A DNA stretch of 64,000 bases from Diplonema japonicum. Taxonomy: Eukaryota > Euglenozoa > Diplonemea > Diplonemida > Diplonemidae. Of this stretch, positions 37,567 to 46,591 are shown one piece after another. Both the position numbers and the translations under genes were made by a program. Within the stretch, counting starts at the first letter, position 1; each line of letters starts with the position of its first letter. The DNA lies in NCBI GenBank assembly GCA_964019335.1, contig OZ025681.1, positions 310,001-374,000 of the forward strand, written 5' to 3'. A model generated the notes under the pieces. It had not been told where the DNA came from. It saw nothing but the letters and a program-made list of their open reading frames with translations, and did not search any database.

Positions 37567-40500
37567 CTAAGGACTCCCTTCGATGAAAAACTTCGATGTA
37601 CCGACTGCTGAAAAAGGGGGCTGCAGCCTCAGCAGCATGAACGAACAGTGAGTGATGTCATCTGCCTCCTCTTTCTCCGACTTGTAGGAAGCGAAGCTGT
37701 CTTCGCTTTCAAAGCCACACATGTCGTCTCGGTCTTCCACCTTCTTTTCTTCCGCTGACGCATAGACGGTGAAGCATCGCAAATCACTCTTTTTGAGGGG
37801 TTCTGAAAACCTCATTTCGAACTTAGAGTATGTGTGGAGGATCCAAGCAACGTCAGTGGCATCCCTCGCAGCGTCGTGGGAGAGGAACACATAGACCCCG
37901 AACAAGCTGTCCTCCCCCTCTAAGAGATTCTCAAGCACGCTCTTCGGGTCGGATGATGATGCGAGCCGCTCTGCCGTCTCGACAGAGAGGACAACCTGTG
38001 CGAATCTTGTCGGGCGGTACCCCTCCCCAGAGCTGCTCCACACCTGGCACTCCAGGACCACCTCCGCGGTTCCTCCTCCTTCGCATCGCATCTCCCTTGT
38101 TGTGAGCAGTACAGGTTTTGGTTTTGTTGCTTCTTCATCAGCCGGCTGCCCGTACTCGCATAGCTGTTCTTGTGACACGGTGAGCGTGTGCCACCTTGGG
38201 ACGAATGAATACCGCCCTGCTGCCTTCTCCGGCTTCTCGAGGATCTCCAGCAGGTGCATCCCGTGGAAGTTCTTCGAGAAGAGCTCCGTCTTCCCCTGCG
38301 AGAAGTGGTGCCTCATTATCCTCATGCGTGTCTTGAAGGGCAGCGTGCTCCACAGCGACAGACTTCGCGCGTACGGGAACTCCCAAGGAGAGAACTTCCT
38401 GCACTCCACCAACAGTTTGCAGCCCGTCGGAAGGTCCGCCGCCACGAAATTGCTGTCTTCATCGTCCGCCTTCGGGACGTCGGGGGTCGTTGCGCTCGGA
38501 ACCACCTCCTGCAGGTACTTCTCTTCGTCAGGAGACCCTTCCATCATCCCGACTCCTATTGCAATGTGACCCATCGCGATTGCTGCCTGCACGCCCTCTA
38601 CTCTCGTGTCGTCGTCGTCGATATATTTCTCTGCAACCAGGGCCAACTCCCTTCCCCACTTGCACGCCTCCAGGAACGCCTTCCTCCCGTGCTTTTCAAG
38701 GACTTGCCTGTGCTTCTTCAGACCCGCCCCGCGGTCGGTGGGGTGCCGTATTGCTGCTTTGATCACGCCCTCCATGAAGTCCTTTCCGAAGTCCTCCTCC
38801 TTCTCTACGAGGCTCAGGCTCATCTCGGGGAAGAGCCTCTCCGCCTCCGGGAGGCCTAGCCACGACACGTAGCGAACGTAGAGCCCGCGGTGTTCACGGG
38901 GGATCTCCTTGTCCTGCACAAGGTGGAGGAAGATCGTCTTCGCCTTGCGCAGCGTCACATAAAAGAGTATGTTCTCCAGATGCGTCCCGTACTTGTGCGG
39001 GAGGTCGTCGTAGCCGATCGATTCTTCGGCGGGGAAGCACAACCTGAACAGCGGGAGGTGGTCGTGTGCAATGCTCTGGGATAGCAGCGATGTCTGGAAT
39101 CGTGCCATGCTCGCGATGTAGTGCCCGAGGTGCCTTGGCTCGATCTCTTCCTCCCTCCCTTCCAGGATCTTCGTGCACTTCTCCACAAGCCCATAGTGAT
39201 ACACCGCAGCTGTGGCAGGAGACCAATCAACCTCGGATACCCGTTCTGCTGTTTGCCATTGGTCCCCAGCTGCAGGACCTGCCACGATGCTCAACGGACC
39301 TTTTCTGACCGCTCTCATCAGTTCCACCGCTTTCGCGGGAGATCGGAGGTGGTAGGTGCAGAGCCAGGCGGCCCCCAAGCCGTCCCTTCGAACCGCAGCA
39401 AGGAACGGCGACCTGGTGTTCCCCACCCACATCGCTGTTTTCAGCATCCTCTTGCAAACAGAGGCGAGGGCAATCCACTCCCCCCTCTCCAGCCACTCGA
39501 ACACCTTCACCCAGCACTCCTCGTCGTTGGGCGTCCGCAGCTCAACCTCCCACTCCTTCATCAAGGGGCTCACCACAGTGCCTTCCCTTTGTCTAGACGT
39601 GTACACCTTCACCGAGCGTTCTGTTTCGGAGAAGAGGTTAGGATTTCCCCGGTTCAGCACCACCCCAGCCTGGGCACCGTGTTTCAAAATCATCTTCTTG
39701 CGCCCCTCCAAGGTCCCCTCCACAACACCCGCTCCGTTGTACTGTAGAGTGTCGATCCTCGAGGGCGACGGCCCTGCATAGAAATGGTACTTCAACATCT
39801 TCCTGATGAGTCTGTCGTGTCCGTGAGGGAGATATGTCGCTGCCGCCGCCAGTACCGGTTCCTTGCTGTGAGCAACTGCCATCAGAACTCTCGTGTCGGA
39901 GAAGAGAACCTGCAGGTGGGCCGCATCACGGTTCATGGCCACCTCTAGAACGGCTTTCTCGATATTTTTTGTATCGAGGTGGGCCAGCTCGCAGTGGTCC
40001 AAGCACACCTGTGCTGTGAAACCCGACCTCCGAAGCAGGTTGGGGACGCATTCCCGTGCAGAAGGGTCTGCCCACAGGACCAGCCGCTTCCCGGAGAGGA
40101 AGTCCAGGCATTGGGGGGAACCCTGCACACATGACACTTCCACGGGATTCTTTAGCACTCCCCGCTCTTGGAACCCCTTCACCACTTCCACACGATCGTG
40201 CCTTATCACCTCCCGCACCTCCTCAGTTGTTGGTCCAGGCAAGGACAACAGGAAGGTGTCGGAGCGGAGACGGGCACCCAACGAGACAGCCGTCAGTCCT
40301 ATGTAGTCCCTCGCCTCTGAATCGTGAGAGGCTACCTCCTCCGGTGTGGGAACGCTATCTTGCAAGGCATGGACGAAGAGCCCGTCTCGTCCTGTGCCTC
40401 CTGATATTGTGTCAACTTCTCCCGTCCTGATAACCACTGCCGGCCCGGTGTAGCTCTGGTGTCTCGGTCTCGTCTTACTCTTACTGTTACCATTTACACG

Positions 40501-43500
40501 TTCAGCTTGGCCATTTTCGTACATGCATGCCAGATGTTCATCATCCAAAAACACGTCTTTAGTGGGAAGCCACCTGCGCTCGGGAGCCGCTACGTCATGC
40601 AGGCATAAAGAATGTTCTTCCTCCACACTCACATCTCTCCAGCCCTTCCTGTGCTGGAACCAGAAAGGGGCCTGCACGCAGGACTCCATTATCACACGAG
40701 CATCTTTTAAAGACCAATTGAACTCCAACAACAAAGGGTGATGTACGACGTGCTTCGAGGTAGTTATATCAAGAACCTCTAATGTTGGGAGCTTCTCGCA
40801 TCCTTCTAAGAAGCCAGCACCTACCTTGCTCAGAGGAAGGTAATCGCCCACCGCTTGTTTGGCTTGCGGAAAGGTCACAACTTCGAGAGAGGTGCAGTCC
40901 CCCAGAAAGCAGTCACCTATGACGGTCACCTTGGCCAAGGGAGTCAGATCGATGACTTGGAGGGAGCTGCATTTTGACAAGAAACCACTCTCGATGGTGG
41001 TTATGTTGCAGAGGGGAGTCAAGCTTATGGTTTGGAGGGAGCTACACGAGGCCAAGAAGAACTCACCTACAGCAGTCAGGAACGACAAGGGGGACAGATC
41101 GATTGAGCGGAGGGAGCTGCAGTTGTCCAAAAAGCAGTCACCGATGCTGGTGACTCCCGAAAGAGGGGTCAAGTCGATGTCCTGCAAGGAGTTGCTGCCT
41201 GCAAGAAAACTCTTCCCGATCGAGGTCACTGTTGTAAAGCTGGATAAATCGATCCTTCCTACAGAACTACAACCTTCCATAAAACTGTCCTCTATGGCGG
41301 TGACCTTCGAGAATGAAATAGGTTCAATGGACAGGAGGGAACTACATCCTGCTAAAAAGCTCCCACGAACAATGGTCAGGTTGTCGAAGCACACAGACGT
41401 AGCTGACTCGAGTGAGGTGCACCTGAACATGAAATGCTCTCCGATGTCAGCCACGTTGTAGAAGGGTGTCAAGTCAACTGTCCGAAGGGCGCCGCAGAAT
41501 GACATAAAACTCTTGCCGACAACGGTCACTTTTGAAAAGGGAACCAAATCCACGGACTCGAGAGCGCTGCACCTCGACAAGAACCCGTTGCTAATACAGC
41601 CCACCTCGTAAAAAGGAGCAAGGGAAACAGCGTGCAGAGAGCTGCAGTTTGACATAAAAGATGATCCGACGCCTGTCACACACCCATCTCCCGTGAAGAC
41701 CACAGACTGCACCTCATGGCGGCCCCTCAAGAACCCATCCCCAATGCAAACAGGGGCGACAATCGAGACGCTCACATGCCGTATAATCGAGTCTGCGATA
41801 CTGTTCTCATCTTTCTCACCCTCTTCGTCATCCTCGGAAGCAGCCAAGAAGCCTTCCGCGATGTCTCCTCCAACTCCGTCGACTTTCACATACTTGAACT
41901 TCAGAACAAAGGGAACGTACTGCCTCTCGATTGTAACATTGCTCGCCCCCGTAAAGTCAATGACAAGGGTCTCTGCATTTCCCAAATCCAACCCTGCAAG
42001 CTGCTCAAGTTCGTCGTGTTGCACCACCATGTTGAGCTTTGATAGCAGCTCTTTCAGGCACCTCTTGATGGGACCAACATTGGCCAGTATCTTCAGCCTC
42101 TCCGAGTCCTCGATGCAGTCGGCTTTTACTACTTGTAGTACTTCAGAGTTGTGGTCGACAAGCCCCCCTTGGAAAGAGCAAGTGACTGTGAGGTAGTATG
42201 GGTTGTCGTCCAAGACGGAGTCAGTGCGGAACTCGGACATGGGGGGGAGGAGGAGCTCGGACTCCTTTTCGTATTTCGAGATCTTCTGCAAGGGAAGCCC
42301 CTGTTGAACCTTTCGGATCGTGAACAGAACCCCCCTCCCCCTCTTCTTGTTCTCGTCCCCTTTCACAGCATTCGCCGCGTCCCCCGAGATGTAGTCCCTG
42401 CTCACAGAGGGGTCGAAGGCACAGCTGGAGGGTGCTCCCCACCGGAACACGGCCCCCTTCTCCAGTTCCCCGTGGAAGGCCACCACATCCGGAGGAAGGT
42501 TCGCGAGCCCCCGCGCCAGCTCCAGTTCGTTTTCGGTGCTCTTCTTCCCGCTTCGGAACGGCTTCGAGGCCACGCGTGCTATCACCATGATGAAGTTTGC
42601 CCACCGGCGCAGAACAGCGAACTGCTCCTCGTCGAAGGGTGCCGTTCGGATGGCCCAGTTCACGGACGAGAAGATCGCCCCATTCCGCTTCTTCGAGTGC
42701 TCCGCCTCGTACGCCTCCCACCCTGCCTTGTCGCTCTCGTAGCTCTCGGGAATCCCTTCGAACGTCATCAGCCTGTCGATGTCCGGCCCCGCCATCGTGT
42801 ACAACCGCATCACCAAAAGTTCCACCCTCGTGCTCCCTTTGTAGTGCTCTCGAGAGGTCTTCCACAGCTGCGAGGTGGCGAGGGACAGGATCTGCAGCTT
42901 CTGCGACTCCGACACCCCAGCAGGCGCCACCAGGTTCTCCAGCAGCTCGTCCAGAATGGTCGACGACTTCTCTTGGTAGGCCTTCACAATCCACTCGTAA
43001 GTCTTCCCCTCCGGCGAGACATCCCCGATCCTTTTGTCCCTCAGAGGACTCGCTTCCCACAAGGGCAGCAACCCCGTTGCGATGGACTCTAGCTGGTCTT
43101 TCGACAGCGGGTTCGCGTTCAACTCCTCCCCCAAGCTGTCCATTCGCTGTTCCCATTCAATGAGCTTCCTCTTGCTGGCATAAGCACGGCTGCCACCTGC
43201 TTTCTTCCGGTCTGCTTCCCACTGTGCCACCCCTTTTAGCAGCAACGTTTCTTTTTTTTGAAGCTCTTGTTTTACAGTGTCAAGCGCCGTCTTCATCTCT
43301 TGTCTGATCTGTTCCCGCAGCAGGTCGGCAGCCAAGTTTACGCTCGCTTTGTCTCTCAGTTGTGCGCCAGCCGCATTCAACCCTTCACGAAACCCCTCCA
43401 GCCGTTCCACCGAGCTCCCAACTGCCGTGTACCCCGTATCATCTGCATTGTGATCTGGGTTCTCGCACTTAACACGAACCAGCCTCAGTTTCGTTGGGCA

Positions 43501-43518
43501 ATGCTGATCCCAACTCAT
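37567..43518 (-). CDS. Giant ART-domain/BspA-type LRR protein
   Basis: 1983 residues. A helical N-terminus (about 40-280) leads to an ARTC-like ADP-ribosyltransferase domain (about 285-440). The pieces are AFHGEL (His349 where the classical Arg sits), GAPSSCAFDPSVS (the S motif) and SKYEKESELLLPP (Glu419-x-Glu421, the ExE motif). After a beta-rich link with an acidic stretch (about 560-575) come about 15 LRR_5/BspA-type repeats (about 590-930) of form CSSLxxIDLxPLxxVTxIGDxFL. The last about 1000 residues are unique, with weak ankyrin-like pieces. No signal peptide or TM. ART enzymes move ADP-ribose from NAD to proteins; activity here is uncertain because of the Arg-to-His change. Tandem with a shorter paralogue. 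Confidence 0.8.
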   Translation of the reverse strand: MSWDQHCPTKLRLVRVKCENPDHNADDTGYTAVGSSVERLEGFREGLNAAGAQLRDKASVNLAADLLREQIRQEMKTALDTVKQELQKKETLLLKGVAQWEADRKKAGGSRAYASKRKLIEWEQRMDSLGEELNANPLSKDQLESIATGLLPLWEASPLRDKRIGDVSPEGKTYEWIVKAYQEKSSTILDELLENLVAPAGVSESQKLQILSLATSQLWKTSREHYKGSTRVELLVMRLYTMAGPDIDRLMTFEGIPESYESDKAGWEAYEAEHSKKRNGAIFSSVNWAIRTAPFDEEQFAVLRRWANFIMVIARVASKPFRSGKKSTENELELARGLANLPPDVVAFHGELEKGAVFRWGAPSSCAFDPSVSRDYISGDAANAVKGDENKKRGRGVLFTIRKVQQGLPLQKISKYEKESELLLPPMSEFRTDSVLDDNPYYLTVTCSFQGGLVDHNSEVLQVVKADCIEDSERLKILANVGPIKRCLKELLSKLNMVVQHDELEQLAGLDLGNAETLVIDFTGASNVTIERQYVPFVLKFKYVKVDGVGGDIAEGFLAASEDDEEGEKDENSIADSIIRHVSVSIVAPVCIGDGFLRGRHEVQSVVFTGDGCVTGVGSSFMSNCSSLHAVSLAPFYEVGCISNGFLSRCSALESVDLVPFSKVTVVGKSFMSFCGALRTVDLTPFYNVADIGEHFMFRCTSLESATSVCFDNLTIVRGSFLAGCSSLLSIEPISFSKVTAIEDSFMEGCSSVGRIDLSSFTTVTSIGKSFLAGSNSLQDIDLTPLSGVTSIGDCFLDNCSSLRSIDLSPLSFLTAVGEFFLASCSSLQTISLTPLCNITTIESGFLSKCSSLQVIDLTPLAKVTVIGDCFLGDCTSLEVVTFPQAKQAVGDYLPLSKVGAGFLEGCEKLPTLEVLDITTSKHVVHHPLLLEFNWSLKDARVIMESCVQAPFWFQHRKGWRDVSVEEEHSLCLHDVAAPERRWLPTKDVFLDDEHLACMYENGQAERVNGNSKSKTRPRHQSYTGPAVVIRTGEVDTISGGTGRDGLFVHALQDSVPTPEEVASHDSEARDYIGLTAVSLGARLRSDTFLLSLPGPTTEEVREVIRHDRVEVVKGFQERGVLKNPVEVSCVQGSPQCLDFLSGKRLVLWADPSARECVPNLLRRSGFTAQVCLDHCELAHLDTKNIEKAVLEVAMNRDAAHLQVLFSDTRVLMAVAHSKEPVLAAAATYLPHGHDRLIRKMLKYHFYAGPSPSRIDTLQYNGAGVVEGTLEGRKKMILKHGAQAGVVLNRGNPNLFSETERSVKVYTSRQREGTVVSPLMKEWEVELRTPNDEECWVKVFEWLERGEWIALASVCKRMLKTAMWVGNTRSPFLAAVRRDGLGAAWLCTYHLRSPAKAVELMRAVRKGPLSIVAGPAAGDQWQTAERVSEVDWSPATAAVYHYGLVEKCTKILEGREEEIEPRHLGHYIASMARFQTSLLSQSIAHDHLPLFRLCFPAEESIGYDDLPHKYGTHLENILFYVTLRKAKTIFLHLVQDKEIPREHRGLYVRYVSWLGLPEAERLFPEMSLSLVEKEEDFGKDFMEGVIKAAIRHPTDRGAGLKKHRQVLEKHGRKAFLEACKWGRELALVAEKYIDDDDTRVEGVQAAIAMGHIAIGVGMMEGSPDEEKYLQEVVPSATTPDVPKADDEDSNFVAADLPTGCKLLVECRKFSPWEFPYARSLSLWSTLPFKTRMRIMRHHFSQGKTELFSKNFHGMHLLEILEKPEKAAGRYSFVPRWHTLTVSQEQLCEYGQPADEEATKPKPVLLTTREMRCEGGGTAEVVLECQVWSSSGEGYRPTRFAQVVLSVETAERLASSSDPKSVLENLLEGEDSLFGVYVFLSHDAARDATDVAWILHTYSKFEMRFSEPLKKSDLRCFTVYASAEEKKVEDRDDMCGFESEDSFASYKSEKEEADDITHCSFMLLRLQPPFSAVGTSKFFIEGSP

Positions 43519-43697
43519 TTAAACGTCCTGCGGTAGTGTGATGTGTCAATAAAGCAGTTTCAGTGTAATCAAAAAGATATTAGTTACTCAACAATCAAAA
43601 GGAAATAAGTACATAGTGCTCGAAAGAGACACTTAAACAGTTACGTTGACATGAACCTCGATGTACAGCCTGTCTGACAGCCGTGAAATGGGAAGCT
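43519..43697 (-). promoter_or_regulatory. 179-base intercistronic region
   Basis: Unlike most spacers it lacks long homopolymers. The sense strand ends CACACTACCGCAG then GACGTTTAA and the ATG, with T-rich stretches further up. Predicted acceptor for the long ART-LRR cistron. Confidence 0.4.
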
Positions 43698-46520
43698 TCA
43701 AGAGTCGTCCCCTTTATGTTGCCCGCATCCTTCTAAGAAGCCAGCACCTACCTTGCTCAGAGGAGGGTGCTTCAGGTCTGCAATGGAGCTGCAGTTCTTC
43801 AAAAAGTAATCGCCAACCGCCAGTTGTTTGGTGGTTTGCGGAAAGGTCACAACTTCGAGAGAGGTGCAGTCCCCCAGAAAGCAGTCACCTATGACGGTCA
43901 CCTTGGCCAAGGGAGTCAGATCGATGACTTGGAGGGAGCTGCATTTTGACAAGAAACCACTCTCGATGGTGGTTATGTTGCAGAGGGGAGTCAAGCTTAT
44001 GGTTTGGAGGGAGCTACACGAGGCCAAGAAGAACTCACCTACAGCAGTCAGGAACGACAAGGGGGACAGATCGATTGAGCGGAGGGAGCTGCAGTTGTCC
44101 AAAAAGCAGTCACCGATGCTGGCGACTCCCGAAAGAGGGGTCAAGTCGATGTCCTGCAAGGAGTTGCTGCCTGCAAGAAAACTCTTCCCGATCGCGGTCA
44201 CTGTTGTAAAGCTGGATAAATCAATGCTACTCAGGGAGCTGTCTTCTAGAAAGCAATCGCCGACTGTGGTAACTTGGGATAATGGAACGAGATCGACGGA
44301 GAGGAGGGAGCTGCATCCTGCCAAAAAGCTGCCATCAATTCTGGTAACATTCGAAAAGGCGTAGAGCGAAATCTTTTGAAGGGAGGCACATCCTGCAAAG
44401 AAGCTCCCACTGACAGTAGTCACGCAAAAGCAGTTGGAAAATGTTACAGACTCGAGTGAGGTGCATCTGAACATGAAATGCTCTCCGATGTCAGCCACGT
44501 TGTAGAAGGGTGTCAAGTCAACTGTCCGAAGGGCGCCGCAGAATGACATAAAACTCTTGCCGACAACGGTCACTTTTGAAAAGGGAACCAAATCCACGGA
44601 CTCGAGAGCGCTGCACCTCGACAAGAACCCGTTGCTAATACAGCCCACCTCGTAAAAAGGAGCAAGGGAAACAGCGTGCAGAGAGCTGCAGTTTGACATA
44701 AAAGATGATCCGACGCCTGTCACACACCCATCTCCCGTGAAGACCACAGACTGCACCTCATGGCGGCCCCTCAAGAACCCATCCCCAATGCAAACAGGGG
44801 CGACAATTGAAATTGTAAATGTTAGCACCTTCGAAGTAAGGTCGTCTCCTTCATCTTCATCCTCGGAAGCAGCCAAGAAGCCTTCTGCGATGTCTCCTCC
44901 AACTCCGTCGACTTTCACATACTTGAACTTCAGAACAAAGGGAACGTACTGCCTCTCGATTGTAACATTGCTCGCCCCCGTAAAGTCAATGACAAGGGTC
45001 TCTGCGTTTCCCAAATCCAACCCTGCAAGCTGCTCAAGTTCGTCGTATCTTACTTTTAGTCGCATATTCGACCTGAGATACTTCAGACCTTTCTTGATGG
45101 GACCAACATTGGCCAGTATCTTCAGCCTCTCCGAGTCTTCGATACAGTTCATCTTCACGATGTTAATTACCTCTGCGTTCTGGTCGACAAGCCCCCCTTG
45201 GAAAGAGCAAGTGATTGTGAGGTAGTATGGGTTGTCGTCCAAGACGGAGTCAGTGCGGAACTCGGACATGGGGGGGAGGAGGAGCTCGGACTCCTTTTCG
45301 TATTTCGAGATCTTCTGCAAGGGAAGCCCCTGTTGAACCTTTCGGATCGTGAACAGAACCCCCCTCCCCCTCTTCTTGTTCTCGTCCCCTTTCACAGCAT
45401 TCGCCGCGTCCCCCGAGATGTAGTCCCTGCTCACAGAGGGGTCGAAGGCACAGCTGGAGGGTGCTCCCCACCGGAACACGGCCCCCTTCTCCAGTTCCCC
45501 GTGGAAGGCCACCACATCCGGAGGAAGGTTCGCGAGCCCCCGCGCCAGCTCCAGTTCGTTTTCGGTGCTCTTCTTCCCGCTTCGGAACGGCTTCGAGGCC
45601 ACGCGTGCTATCACCATGATGAAGTTTGCCCACCGGCGCAGAACAGCGAACTGCTCCTCGTCGAAGGGTGCCGTTCGGATGGCCCAGTTCACGGACGAGA
45701 AGATCGCCCCATTCCGCTTCTTCGAGTGCTCCGCCTCGTACGCCTCCCACCCTGCCTTGTCGCTCTCGTAGCTCTCGGGAATCCCTTCGAACGTCATCAG
45801 CCTGTCGATGTCCGGCCCCGCCATCGTGTACAACCGCATCACCAAAAGTTCCACCCTCGTGCTCCCTTTGTAGTGCTCTCGAGAGGTCTTCCACAGCTGC
45901 GAGGTGGCGAGGGACAGGATCTGCAGCTTCTGCGACTCCGACACCCCAGCAGGCGCCACCAGGTTCTCCAGCAGCTCGTCCAGAATGGTCGACGACTTCT
46001 CTTGGTAGGCCTTCACAATCCACTCGTAAGTCTTCCCCTCCGGCGAGACATCCCCGATCCTTTTGTCCCTCAGAGGACTCGCTTCCCACAAGGGCAGCAA
46101 CCCCGTTGCGATGGACTCTAGCTGGTCTTTCGACAGCGGGTTCGCGTTCAACTCCTCCCCCAAGCTGTCCATTCGCTGTTCCCATTCAATGAGCTTCCTA
46201 TTGCCTTGTGCTCGCTCATCCATTCGCTTGTAACATTTCGCTTTCCATTTTGCTACTTCTTTCAATAGTCTTTCTTCTCGTTTTCGAAGCTCGTGTGTTG
46301 CCGCGCTCAAGGCTGCCGCTGTCCTTTCTTTGATCTGTTCCCGCAGCACGTCAGCAGTAGCTTCCACGTTCTTCTCCTTAATGGAAGGTACCAACGCCAT
46401 ATCCACAAAGCGCGCTGCCTCTGCCGCGTACCCGACCGCCCCCGCGTCGGGCACATGTTGCGCCTCGCATTTCATGCACCGCAGCGTGAGCTCGTAAGTT
46501 CCTTCACATGTGTTGGTCAT
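43698..46520 (-). CDS. Short ART-domain/BspA-type LRR protein, tandem paralogue
   Basis: 940 residues, same layout as the downstream paralogue: helical N-terminus, ART domain with AFHGEL, the S motif and the ESE motif, then about 15 LRR_5 repeats. It stops just after the LRRs (GAGFLEGCGQHKGDDS), so it lacks the about 1000-residue tail. The N-terminal about 110 residues differ from the paralogue, but from about residue 108 to 450 the two are almost identical, also at DNA level (46196-45200 against 43167-42171). LRR differences are clustered, giving a mosaic. It may be a truncated copy, or the ancestral short form. ATG 71 bases after the stop of the LamG gene. Confidence 0.8.
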   Translation of the reverse strand: MTNTCEGTYELTLRCMKCEAQHVPDAGAVGYAAEAARFVDMALVPSIKEKNVEATADVLREQIKERTAAALSAATHELRKREERLLKEVAKWKAKCYKRMDERAQGNRKLIEWEQRMDSLGEELNANPLSKDQLESIATGLLPLWEASPLRDKRIGDVSPEGKTYEWIVKAYQEKSSTILDELLENLVAPAGVSESQKLQILSLATSQLWKTSREHYKGSTRVELLVMRLYTMAGPDIDRLMTFEGIPESYESDKAGWEAYEAEHSKKRNGAIFSSVNWAIRTAPFDEEQFAVLRRWANFIMVIARVASKPFRSGKKSTENELELARGLANLPPDVVAFHGELEKGAVFRWGAPSSCAFDPSVSRDYISGDAANAVKGDENKKRGRGVLFTIRKVQQGLPLQKISKYEKESELLLPPMSEFRTDSVLDDNPYYLTITCSFQGGLVDQNAEVINIVKMNCIEDSERLKILANVGPIKKGLKYLRSNMRLKVRYDELEQLAGLDLGNAETLVIDFTGASNVTIERQYVPFVLKFKYVKVDGVGGDIAEGFLAASEDEDEGDDLTSKVLTFTISIVAPVCIGDGFLRGRHEVQSVVFTGDGCVTGVGSSFMSNCSSLHAVSLAPFYEVGCISNGFLSRCSALESVDLVPFSKVTVVGKSFMSFCGALRTVDLTPFYNVADIGEHFMFRCTSLESVTFSNCFCVTTVSGSFFAGCASLQKISLYAFSNVTRIDGSFLAGCSSLLSVDLVPLSQVTTVGDCFLEDSSLSSIDLSSFTTVTAIGKSFLAGSNSLQDIDLTPLSGVASIGDCFLDNCSSLRSIDLSPLSFLTAVGEFFLASCSSLQTISLTPLCNITTIESGFLSKCSSLQVIDLTPLAKVTVIGDCFLGDCTSLEVVTFPQTTKQLAVGDYFLKNCSSIADLKHPPLSKVGAGFLEGCGQHKGDDS

Positions 46521-46591
46521 AAGTTCTTGTGTTCCTGAGAAGAACTTACTTCAGGATCGGGTTAAAAAGAGGAGGGAATAGTATATCTTAA
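46521..46591 (-). promoter_or_regulatory. 71-base intercistronic region with pyrimidine tract and AG
   Basis: Sense strand: TTCCCTCCTCTTTTT (plus-strand 46564-46578), then CTTCTCAG (plus-strand CT at 46535-46536), then a 14-base leader to the ATG. The gap is too short for an independent promoter, and the order is the textbook trans-splicing arrangement. Confidence 0.55.

Noticed and set aside
42221-43156. A 311-codon minus-strand frame, and an identical one at 45250-46185, in a different frame from the ART-LRR proteins
   Set aside because: They are frame shadows of the ART-LRR coding region; the real frame has ART and LRR motifs. Their identity to each other only reflects the near-identical DNA block.
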